From NCBI GenBank assembly GCA_965178125.1, contig OZ237753.1:806001-870000 (forward strand): DNA of 64,000 bases. The letters run 5' to 3'. Shown in pieces: positions 47,517 through 58,198 of this stretch. Under the pieces are notes generated by a model that was not told the DNA's origin, did no database searches, and was given only the letters and a program-made list of their open reading frames with translations. Position numbers and translations under genes: made by a program. Each line of letters opens with the position of its first letter. Within the stretch, counting starts at the first letter, position 1. Source of the stretch: Bilabrum cf. latius. Lineage: Eukaryota > Bigyra: Bicosoecida > Bigyra > Bicosoecida.

Positions 47517-49163
47517 ATGCGAAGTATCGCATGCATTTTAGGGTTGCCATCAGTAATTTTGGCGCTTGATCTCGGGCACGTCGGTATCTCGATGTCTGCC
47601 TAGTTCGCTAGGAGCTTAAACTAGCCTTGGTAGGCCGCCAATCCATTTCCGCGAACGGTCGGTGACAGCGCGGCGGGATGTCCCTACGTCCCACCGACCT
47701 CAAACCTGTCCCTGGAGCCAACTCTTCCAGCTCCGATCCAGCAGGCACTGCCCTAGATCGATGCCGCGCTTGTGTCCGGGGTCTCGCCGAGTCTGGGAGT
47801 GCCGGGCTGCGTGGTGCAGATCGCCTATCGCGGCGAACCGATCCTGACCAAAGGATACGGCCACATAAACGCGAGCGACGCATCCCCGATACCAGACCCA
47901 GAGCATGGCCTGACGCGAATAGGCTCCGTTTCGAAGCTGCTCCCGACGCTGCTCATGCACGCCATGGCAACGAAGGGCCTTCTGGACCCAGACGAGCCCG
48001 TCGAGGCAAAGGTACCCGAGTTCAAGTACAGGAATCGATTCTCCGGCCAGGTGAAGCCCACCTGGCGCATGCTGGCCGAGCAGCGCTCTGGCTTGCAGCG
48101 GGAGCCCCCGCTCGAGACCACCACGGAGCGCGTCCTCGATGAGCTGGGCGAGCGCCTGCTGGTGTGGCCCCCGGGTACGAGGCCCAGCTACAGCAACCTC
48201 GGCTTCGATCTGCTGGGCCACCTCCTGGCAGAGCGGGTGCTGGACCCGCCCACGACTGTGGAGTAGGCGGTGAGGAAGATGGTGCTGGACCCCGCCGGGC
48301 TCGACAGCACGGGCTTCGACTACTCGAGGCCGGGGGTCAAGGCCCGGCTCATCCCAGGGAACTAGGGCGGGCAGGAGGTCCCATTCGCTGACCTCGGGTG
48401 GGGCTTCCCCGCGGGTTCGGCGTACAGCAGCATGCCCGATCTGACGCGCATGGCCTGGGCTCTCATGCAGCGAGCCAAGGGGGACACAGGCCCGATGGAT
48501 GGCGTGCTGTCCGTGGCAGAGGCCAGGAGACTGCTGGACGTTGACTTCTGGAATCCGGACGGACTCACGCTCATGGGTGCGCCGTGGGAGGTGGAGGTGC
48601 AGGGCCCTCTGCTGGTGAAGCGCAAGGGAGGCAACATACCCGGCTATGCCACGCTCTTCGCTATGGTCCCACAGCTTGACACGACCGTCATGATCGGGTG
48701 GAACGCAGCCCAGAACGAGTTCGGCACGGTCCCAGACGCGGTGTACGAGGCCCTTCTGCCCGCCATCAACCGCAGCCTGATCGAAGCACAGCCACCCTCC
48801 CCCGTGGACCCCTCCCCCCACCCTGGGGACTACACGGGGCAGTACTCGGCACCTGGTGGGATCGTGCTGAACGTGACTCTGCAAGGGGGGCCAGCCCGCA
48901 ACGCCAGCGCGCTTCTGTTCTCTGCTGCCGGTCCCGGGTTTGAAGCGAACTTTCCTTTGAATTGGCTGGGAGAGTCTGCAGGAGGGGACGCGTTCGGAGT
49001 GTGGCTGCCTTCCAACATATATGGCTGCCTTGATGCCGAACTGGAGGCGTTGCAGGGGCAAATTGTGCAGTTCCACCGCAGCAATGAAGAAGGTGGAAAG
49101 GTCTTTGGGGTTGACTTACTCGGGTGGATCCCCGGACTGAGGTTCACCAGGCCCGTGCAGTGA
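47517..49163 (+). CDS. Secreted beta-lactamase-related serine hydrolase
   Basis: Single exon, ATG 47517 to TGA 49161-49163, 548 residues; TAG as Gln at 47601, 47622, 47631, 47754, 48264 and 48363. I chose this ATG because it gives a signal peptide (MRSIACILGLPSVILALDLG). The class C beta-lactamase/LACTB-type fold starts near residue 85 (PGCVVQIAYRGEPILTKGYG). It has the catalytic S-x-x-K as GSVSKLLPTLL, the Y-x-N as SYSNLGFDLLGHLL, and a later GGNIPGYATLF in the position of the third motif (H/K-x-G). Several sequons are present. Family members hydrolyse esters, peptides or D-amino-acid bonds; in eukaryotes the LACTB group is usually non-antibiotic. Four TAGs lie in the first 240 bases. The gene is divergent from CDC16. 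Confidence 0.85.
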
Positions 49164-49416
49164 GTGGGTCAATCCGGATGGGGTGGCACCTCTGGGATAG
49201 GATCGGGACAGAGTGAGAGCTTGGCTCGAGCGCCGTACAAAGAGAGAAGTGATACATGGAAATACATCGAATTGCACGTGGCCACTTCAAGCACCGGACA
49301 ACCCCGCCCTCACCAACCGCTTTGCCAAGAGTCTTTGCCATGCTACTGTCCAGGCGATCCAGGTGACCCCTTACCAAGCACCAGCACCAGCACCAAGCAA
49401 TATAGCTACCCACCCC

Positions 49417-51302
49417 TCACCAGTTCTTGACGGGGGCTGTCATCCCCGCCATCTGACCTCCTCTGGTCTCCAGCCTCTTCTGCGTGGACGCCACCTCCCT
49501 CTTGATGTTCCTGCGCATCTCCTTCCTGACCTTCTTGAGGTGCGCTCGGTCGCTGGGCCACACGGCCAGGTAGATGCACGTCAGCAGGTTCATGGCCAGC
49601 AGTATGTAGATGAACACCCGGTACTAAAAGAAGTACTTGAAGAACTGCATGTAACGGATCTGGTACCCGAAGATCTGGTTCGCATCCGTCAGCCGAGCGT
49701 AGTCCGCGAACGCCTCTGTGCAGAACTGCACCACGGGAATGCAGCAGAGCATCACGAGGCCCACGTTGAAGAAGAACGAGTTGGGAAGCGTCCTCCCCTT
49801 GACCATGGGGTGTATCTTGATGAGGAAGAACCTCGACCCGAATTTGGCGTTGCCCTTGAGAACCGACGCCAGAAGGTACATGGCCAGCACGCCCAGCACA
49901 ATCGTCCCGATGAACGAGGCGTACGTGTCGAAGAACGTGAAGAAGCGGTTGAGGAACGGGTGCACGGGCGGATCCACGAGCATGTAGAGGCAGATGTGGA
50001 TGATCCACACGAGGAGGAATGGCACCCCGAGGATCCCGCAGAGCAACTGGCAGTATGCGACCATGGGCTGGCAGCTCTCCGCCTGGGCCTCCTCCTCGGA
50101 GAGCCTCAGCGTCTCGTATCTCTCCTCCAGGTCCATGACCAGCACCCTGTATCTGTTGATGTACAGCTGCTGGTCCTGCTCCGCCTCGATCCGCGCTGCC
50201 CTCCCCCGGATGTTGACCTGCTCCTCGACGATCTCCCTCCCCAGGTCGGAGCCCATCGACACGAGCTCCTTGGCCTCCTTCTCCATGCTCTGCTTCATCT
50301 CAACGCGCATGGACGTGGGCAGTGCGCGAGGCCTCTGCGTGAACGCGATCACGTTGTCGAAGGGGATGCCCACCATCCCGATGCCGCCGTACAGCGCGAA
50401 CAGGAACCAGCCCACGAATGAGATGAGGGCGCCCACAAACACCACGAAGGACACCTGCAGCACCAGGTCAGTTTCCACGAAGCTGCAGCTGCCGGTGCCG
50501 CACGCCTGCTGCGGGTCGAAGCTGTCCGTCGGGTCGAACCACACGGCCGAGTCGCCCACGTCGACCTGCACCGCAGACACGGGGATGGCTGTATCGGATA
50601 GAAAGACGTAGCCCACGCCCATGAGCCCTCCCGCGATGACCAGTACGATCGACGTGTAGCATGCGGCAACCATGGGTGCGCTAGAGGCAACAGATGCGCA
50701 ACAGCAGACGGTGCCCGAGATGCAGTTGCACAGGCAGCAGCACCACCACGGGCAGCCGCAGCACTGGCCGGTGCCCCTTGGCTGCGGCTGGCCTGCCATG
50801 GCCGGGGGAGGGGCATTCTCCAGGTTCTCGTAATAAAAAATAGCATATGGAATTACTACGACGACCAGGGCAGCCACGATAATGTACACTATCTGCCAAA
50901 CAAGGGTGAGGTCCAGGCCACCACACTCGTTGTTCCAGAACCCGCACCCCACGATACCCGACCGGTTGGCCACGTCAAGCGGCAGCAGTAGAACTGTGCA
51001 TTCCGCAATTAAGAGACACAAAATCTGCGACAAGATGATAAACCAAATGGATCGAGGCGGCAGATCGTGGGGCCTAGTATTTCGCACAAGCTTGCTCAGC
51101 CGTATCGGATGGAAGTCGGGGCCACGCGATGAAATTCGTGGCGACTCACCAGCAAAGTCATGGTAGTATAGTCAGCACATCCTCGATACCCAGCAGGGGG
51201 AAGCTGAATAAAGTACAAGACGAACAGCAAGTTGACTGCGATCAGCACCAACGGCACCACGACCGCAATCACGATCAGAAATGGATCATTGATGTCCACC
51301 AT
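49417..51302 (-). CDS. LIMR/LMBR1-family multi-pass membrane protein
   Basis: Two exons, 51302-51150 and 51090-49417, with a 59-bp intron (GTGAGT..GCAAG), 608 residues, TAG as Gln at 49624, stop TGA. Exon 1 gives the first transmembrane helix (LIVIAVVVPLVLIAVNLLFV). Exon 2 begins with further helices and LLLPLDVANR, the most conserved block of LIMR proteins. Then come IFYYEN, the extracellular Cys-containing loop, the long helical cytoplasmic loop (RGRAARIEAEQDQQLYIN), LVDPPVHPFLNRFF, and FFFNVGLVMLCCIPVVQFC. About nine helices in all. LMBD1 in animals exports cobalamin from lysosomes; other members are receptors of unclear role, so the transported molecule or ligand is not assigned. An extra Cys-rich run (CCGCPWWCCCLCNC) in the second loop is odd. 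Confidence 0.88.
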
Positions 51303-51471
51303 TGCGCGCGCAGCTAAAATCAAGTCAAGTGCAAGGCTGGGGCGCTTTGGGGGGCCAATGGATTTTTTGGAGTGCCTGCTGAGCTGCCGCGAACCTCGCA
51401 GAAAAAGGTTGCAACCGGTCCGGCGGCTGGTCGTTGTCGGGACTAAAATCCAGTGGTAGTTGGTAGCAAGC

Positions 51472-54400
51472 ATGGGAAACATATTTGATTGTGCCTCCAA
51501 TCCACTGGATTCGTCTGTCCATATAGATGATGGCTCGCTAGTGTCAGTTTCTCTGGCGAGATCCGTTCCGTTGCACAGGAGTTGTGTCTGGGACCTTCAG
51601 AAAGCCTTCTATGCTGCTGCTGGGCCACGAGCTTGGGCAAAAGAGACGGTCCCATCGTTCTTAACCACCAATGCGTACTTAGCGAGGGCATATGCCAATG
51701 TTATCCTCGGTGTGATGCACGATTCGTTCGACGGCGATCGGTCGCTGTAGCGGACGTCACCAAAGTACAGGCTCCATGCTGGCCTCCCGCGCGGGTACAT
51801 TTCCCGCAATGGGTAGCCACCAAGTGCGGCAAAGCCAGCGCTGGGCTGCATTGGGCTTTCCGAGCGGGTTGCAGCCCTGGAGTCGCAGCTGAGCTGCGAA
51901 TCGCAGACTGCGGAGAGTGGGTCGGAGGCCCCGTCAGGTTGCGCCACGGAGCCGCCGACGGGAGATCGAGTGCCTTCTTACGCACAGCCGTACAAAGCCC
52001 TAGGCGGCGATCCCTCCCGGCCTTGGGGTGGCTCCTGCTCCGAGCCGATCTACATTCTCGAGGTGGGCGCGGGCCACGGCCGGCTCGCCTTCCTAGTCCT
52101 CGAGTTCCTGCGCCGCTCGAGGGAGTACTTCCCGCGCTGCAGCACCGAAACTGGCATCCCCTTCGTATACGTCATCTCGGACGCGGTGGAAGCGAACGTT
52201 CGCTCGCTGGAACAGAACGAGCAGCTGGCCCCCTTCGCTCGGCTGGGATGTCTTGACTTTGCAGTGGTAGACGCAGATGCAGATGCAGGGATGGGAATGA
52301 GGGGGGCATCCGGGGGTACAGAGGCGAATGGAGGGTCAAGCAGGGCATATGACGAGGTGAGCGTGCTGCTTCGAGCCTGCATGTGGTGCTGTAGTGCCGG
52401 CCTTGTGGATCCGCTGCCAATGCCACATGCACAGCAAGCTGACGGCTGCATGCACTTTGGACTTTATATCACTGATGCGTCATTGTTCTCTCTACTTTGT
52501 TTGCCCCATTTATGCATTCCTTCTTCCTCCCTGCGCAGATCACACTCCGTCGCTCCGGAGTCGTCCTCAAGCCCGGCGCACTGTCGCACCCACTCGTGGT
52601 GGTCGCAAACTACGTGGCCGACAGCCTGAGGCAGGCCGCCTTCCGCATCGATGAGGGGGTCGTGACGAGCGGCGATGTCACGGTGCGCACGCAGATTCCC
52701 GCAAAACCGGAACCCGACCGCGAGGACGGCGAGTCGACGATCAGCAGCCCGCTAGTAGCAGCAGCCAAGGGCACACCGAGTGGCAGCGGTGGCGCTCAAG
52801 CAACGGAGGCCAGCACAGGCAGGAGCAGCCGAGTGCATGGGGCAAGCGGGCTAGACCGCGGCAAGCCGCCTTCCTCCGCCGTCGGTGACCCAGACGGGGC
52901 CAGCCAGAGCCTGCTGCTGCCCAGGTCCCTGCTGCAGGCCCGTCCTCGATTGCAGGTGGGTCAGCAAGACGACGAGATGGTGCGAGCAGCCTGCCTGCCA
53001 GAGCTCGCCCACGATGCCTTCAAATCAGCGGATGTGAGGTGGAGCTTCTCCAGGGAAGTGCTCTCGGCCCAGGACACAGCACCACCGGGACAGGGACAGA
53101 GCCACAGGGAGGAGGGCGGGGGAACTGGTGCCGGTGCGGGCACAGGTGGTGTGGGTGCGGCTGCAACGGGTTCCATCGGCTCGGCAGAGATGCCATCGGT
53201 GTCTGCGATAGACCCGGATCCCGACACCGCAGAGGGTAGGGAGGAGCTCAGGCGGCGGGCGGCAGCCGGTAGGTCGCTGCTGGCGCGCGCAGCCCAGTGC
53301 ACTGGGGGCGACTACGATGCGGCCGCTGTGCTGCTAGAATACGCCGCCCTGCCTGCCCTCAGACGGGGTGCCGACGTGCTGCTGCCCGTGGGAATGTTCC
53401 GGCTGCTGAGGAGGCTCCACTCGATCGCCGGTGGCAAGATGCTGCTGCTCGCGGCGGACAAAGGTCACGTATTCCCCGAGGCATTCGAGAGGGCCCCTGC
53501 TAGCTGTGGCATGCCAGCGGATGCGGGTGGGAAGGGGCCGGCTGGTGGCGGGGTGGGAGTGGGTGCATCCGTCGGTGGTTCGGCAGCCAGCGGCAGCGGG
53601 GCAGTCACGGCCGAGTCGGTCGAGGCACGCTCGGCAGTGGATGGTGCTCTGGTGCGTGGCAGCTCACGGGCGGTGTCACCTGTCTCGCAGAGGATGGCAG
53701 GAGACAGCGCAGTCGGCGGTAGGATTGAGATGACGGCACCGGCATCGGCAGGAATCGCCTCCTCAGATGGTACCCGTGTCCACAGCACCCTCCCCGCAAT
53801 CGGGGCATCCTCCGCTACATAGAGCAGCCCCGTCCCCAGCGCCCTGCACCCCTTCGAGAGGCCGCTCCACGGCGACCCGCACGTCGCCGTGCACGGCAGC
53901 ATCTCGTTCATGACCAACTTCCACGCCCTCGCGAGGTGGTTCCACAGGCGCGGCGGGGAGACCGTGGCCACGGGGCGGCTGGAAGGGCTCAAGGTATTCA
54001 TGGGGTGGGCAGGCGCTCCCGTGGGCGGGGCACCGCGTGCTCGGCTGGCCTTCCAGCAGCACGTAGACCCGAGGGGCTTCGCACCGGAGGATTTCAACGT
54101 GCTGCAGCGAGAGATCAAAACGAAGGTGCCCGGGGCGCCGCTCCGCCTGTGCTTGGCTCTGCTGCGGCTGTCCTCGCACGACACTGAGGTCTACTGGAAG
54201 CTGCACAGGCGCGTCCTGCAGACGTCCAGGGACCCCGAGATGAGCGTGACCGTGGACAGGGATGCGGCCATCGACGTGGGCCGGCTGGCGCAGGGCAACT
54301 TTCCCGTGGTGCAGCGACACGACGTTTTGTTCGAGGCCGGCCGGTGGATGATGGTACTGCGTCGCTTCGACATCGCTGCCCAGCTGCTAGAGAGATCTCT

Positions 54401-54845
54401 GCAGCTGCACGGCGAGCATTACGTGACCCATCACAACCTCGGCATATGCAGGTTCCGGTGCGGGGACGTCGAGGGCGCGCTGGAGGCGTTCGATGCGTGC
54501 CTTAGGCTGAAGCCTAGGTACAAAGAGGCCAGGGCGTGGTTCGACAGAGTGCACGGCAAGCTCTCGGCTACGTTGTCGTCGGGGCAAGGGGGCAGCCGGC
54601 CGCGGCGCCGAGTCAAGAGCGGTGAGAGTGGAGGCGATTCAGGTGCGGGTCGAGGTTATGACCGCACCAGTGGGGACAGCACCACCTCCACTAGTAGGAC
54701 CCACGGGGCCGCGTCCCGGATGAAGTCCGAGGCAGGAGCGATGCTAGGGCACGGGAGGGATGCTGCGGCTGGCCAGGCAGTGGCGAGGGGTCGCGGGTTC
54801 CAAGTGGCGGCGGGGATGGGGCCCAGCCTTGCTGGTGGCATTTGA
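51472..54845 (+). CDS. SAM-dependent methyltransferase with TPR C-terminus
   Basis: Exons 51472-52356 and 52539-54845, intron 182 bp (GTGAGC..GCGCAG), phase 0, 1,063 residues, stop TGA; TAG as Gln at 51748, 51814 and 53820. The N-terminus MGNIFD could be myristoylated. Motif I of Rossmann methyltransferases is clear at about residue 200 (IYILEVGAGHGRLAFLVLEF). The exon junction joins AYDE to ITLRRSGVVLKPGALSHPLV, with VVVANYVADSLRQAAFRI, a pattern seen in a protist/algal methyltransferase group. After a long disordered insert, residues about 780-990 hold HGSISFMTNFHALARWF, then TPR-like helices (MVLRRFDIAAQLLERSL, THHNLGICRFRCGDVEGALE). I infer a two-module protein; the methyl acceptor is unknown. 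Confidence 0.8.
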
Positions 54846-55383
54846 TCCGATTGGACTTGAGACACTCGGATCGTTTTGAAATTTGTAAGGGTAATTTTCT
54901 GGACGATGCGTCGGATGCAGCTGTAGACAGCTTGCCAGCCACCTCCTATAGTGACTGGGCGCGAGAACACGAACAGTTGAGGCCGACAGCTAGTCTCCCA
55001 CGGAAGCAGCTCTGCGCGTGCCAGGGGCCCCCAGCAGTGGGGTCCCGGGGCGGCCGATTGATCCATCTCGTCCCACCGACAGCGCCCACGCTCCACCGAG
55101 ACAGATCAACCAGCAGCTCCACCGAGACAGCACCGATGAAAGCAATCGCGCGTCCCGAGAGAGTCAGACAAACCCACACGAAGCACGCGCCCACCATCAT
55201 CGTGCCACCGCGGATTCCTCTTCCTCCTCTTCCCCACGGTGGGGACCAGACCCCACCATCGTTTTCAGGTTCATGAAGCTTCTGCCAGTGGTGCACTCAG
55301 CTCTTCTGGTGCTCGCATTCTGCGACCTTAGGGACAGAATTATGTCTAGATCAGTCGGAGGGGCGATCTGCTGAAACATTAAA
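54846..55383. other. Intergenic, no convincing gene
   Basis: A 538-bp stretch between two plus-strand genes. Minus-strand frames at 54946-55296 and 55197-55379 read protein-like in places but lack supporting splice or family evidence. Two imperfect copies of CTCCACCGAGACAG lie near 55090-55125. Confidence 0.4.
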
Positions 55384-58155
55384 ATGGTGGAACTTATGTG
55401 GTGCAGTTTGGCTCAAACGGCTGCTGAACAGCGCAATGCTACCAGAATCGCGTCCAGTTGCTTCGTAGGGCTATCCCGACTGGTATCTGAATCATTCGAC
55501 CAACGCAGCGAAGTCCCATTCCCACAAACATGTAAACTAGGTCAAAATGAGGCGGTCGCAGAGGCTAGAAGAGCCCTGGCATTCGCAAGATTGGCCGCAG
55601 ATCGTACCAATAGGGATGCCCAGGAGGCCATCGCCGGGACCTTCGGACCGATGGTCCAGCCGCAGCATGGCCCAGCAGCATATCCTAGTCGCTGGAAGGA
55701 GGCTATAGATGCCATTCATCGGGCCCATCTGCACGCAGCCGAGTGTTTTGCTGCCAGTGGCCGATTGTCGAAGTGCCTTGAATCATGCACTCGTGGTATT
55801 TAGATTGACGTCAGGGCTATGGGTCTTATTACGAGGTCAAGCAGGATGGACTCTCACAAGCTGAGATCAGCGATAGCTGCGTTGGCACTGAAATAGTGCA
55901 TTAATGCTGGGTGGGCTTGCAGCAAGGCTCCTTCTGAGGGTCCAAGCATTGGCACGAAGGCCCGTTCGCAGCACCATCACACAGCATAGAGAATTCAATA
56001 GGCCACCTTGCACTGGACCCAGGTGCTCTTGGACTCGCTTCAGGAAGGTGGACCTCGGCAGTGGCCCATGCAAGGGTAGGCGACGAGCTGGTGCAAGCGA
56101 GCTGCGGCCCTGCCAGCAGTGCCTCGAGGGGCCCGACCAGCAAGCTCGATGCTAGCCGCTTGCGAACATCGGGCAGGGACTGGTGCGTCGGGCAGAGAAT
56201 TCCCGTCATCTAGTGGTACGTGTGGCGGCACTCAACGCATCATACTTCAGCGTAGCCCTCAAGGCGCTGCCCCAGTCAGCCGCACCTCCACGCGGGCAAA
56301 GACAAGCACGGTGGCAGGAGCAGAGACAGCCCCGGCCGATGAAATGAAGCGACTAGCCTCCGAAGTACTCCGCAAGGGTGATCACAGCAAGCGAATTGCA
56401 TGTATAATGCAACATTCCGAGGGTACTCTCGCGTGCGCCTGGCTCATCTGGCACACCAGTAAGGTGCGTGCCCTGCGACCATTGCGGGTGGAGCTGCTGG
56501 CGCACATGGTCCTCGCCGGGAGGAAGGGGGTAAGTGGCATACCCGTAATCCTTTGCAAGTAGCTCGCCGCAGACCTGGGGGCCGCTGGCGACTACGATAG
56601 AGCGTATAGAGTGTACCGTTGCAGCGCCTAGATGGAGCTCACGAACATGGGCTAGACACGCCAGCGCCTGACAGATGGCCCTGCGAGCAGCTCTTCAAGT
56701 TGGCTCCCGTACTCTGCAGCAGAGCTAGAGGCACTACGCACCAAATTTCAACAGAGAACGAGACACAGTTCAGATTTCGAGACTGGAACCAAGAGGAGCT
56801 CATAGCGATTTGCTAGCCCGCTAGAACAACCGGAGGCAGCCCGCTCCGCCACCACGGCAGTGCCAGTGCCAGCTGGTAGAGAGCCGGGCCCGCAGCACAG
56901 CATCGCCGACCTCATGCAAGAGCTCAAATCAATCGAGGCTGCCGAATCAAAAGCAATGGATACCACCACTAGCGAGCTGGTCCGTGTGATGGACGAGTTG
57001 ACGCCAGCAGCTGCCCCGTCCTCAATGGAGGCTCGACAGAGGCAGCGCACCGCAGTCAGCTTCAGGCAGGCCCTCTCACTGCGGCCAGATCCGCAGGCAG
57101 GCACACTAGATGCTAGCACCCACAAAGACTATAGACCCACCGACCTCCTTGGTGGCGAAATGGCTTCGAAGGTAGCGACGGTGCTGCCTCCAGGCGTTAA
57201 TGATGCGGCGCTCGAGCGATCTAGACAGGCGGACGCTGACGCAGCAGTGAGCAACCTCGCGGCTCTGCGGGCCCAGCAAAGGCTGCTGCACACCGCGCGG
57301 GCATCCACGGGGGAAGTTCCTGTCGCGAGGCACTCGTCACCAAGAAGCAGGCAAGCTGTCCCATCCAGAGGGTCTGAGCGATTCGGGTTTAGCTCCAGCT
57401 CGTTCCGGTTCTCTCGCGACACGGCAGCAGCACGTACCCAGCACGAACAATTGAAGCAAGTACGACACACGTGGAATATTACGGGCAATGCCAGCCCGCA
57501 ATAGCTTGAGCCCAGCCCGGAGGCGCTGCAGAGCGGCACCTGGGCCCACGTTGGTACTGTCGGAGCGGGCACTCTGCCCCAGCCTGCAGCAGCCAGGCTT
57601 CGAACCCTCCCGCGAGTCCCAGGCGCAGTCATGGGGCAGGCCCCAGTGCGACTGGGCGATGAAACTGCGCGCGGGATCGATACCCTCATCCGGCAGATTA
57701 GCGACCATTCCGACCATTCCGGCACGCAGACTCGGCTCGACGTCACATCTGCATTCTCGGCTGGCTAGTCGCCGCTGTCTACCAAGCGGGCAGCACACCG
57801 CGCGTCCATGCCGCGGAGCACTCGCCCAGGCCGAGAGCTTGCTGGCCTTGAGGTGGATTGTGGCAGGGGTAATCGCAGTGCACCTGCCCTGCGGCTGAAG
57901 GGTCTGGTCGACGGGAGGCGAAGCGGCATCGCCGAGTGGAGGGCAGAGGTGGGCAGGCTGTGTGATGCGGCGCGGGAGAGACAGGCGAGAGGGGACTTGC
58001 ACAACAGGCCAACAACTGGCAGGCCCTCGAGACTGGCATAGACCCGGACCTTGACTGGCTCGGTGACTCGCGGGGTTGTGGATCCGGTCAAGGTGCGGCA
58101 GGCGCTTGCATTCCAGGAACTAGTCGCGAGAAATACACTCGGAGACACGCAGTGA
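55384..58155 (+). CDS. Unrecognised helical protein with 12 TAG codons
   Basis: From ATG 55384 to TGA 58153-58155, 923 residues; 12 TAG codons read as Gln (including 55801, 56560 and 57502). There is no in-frame TAA or TGA across 2.77 kb, although GC content is lower than in neighbours, so the open frame is meaningful. The N-terminal 150 residues look helical (EAVAEARRALAFARLAADRT, SRWKEAIDAIHRAHLHAAEC). A TPR-like pair (DLGAAGDYDRAYRVYRCSA) lies near 400. Later regions are Ser/Ala/Arg-rich with helices (IADLMQELKSIEAAESKAMD). I cannot name a family. The first exon may be mis-set, since an in-frame TGA lies just upstream. Confidence 0.55.
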
Positions 58156-58198
58156 AATGATGTAACATGCCCGTTGTTATCAAATAGCCTACGCAATA

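Noticed and set aside
54946-55296. Minus-strand ORF with hydrophobic stretch
   Set aside because: No start context, no splice support, and flanked by low-complexity sequence; likely chance.
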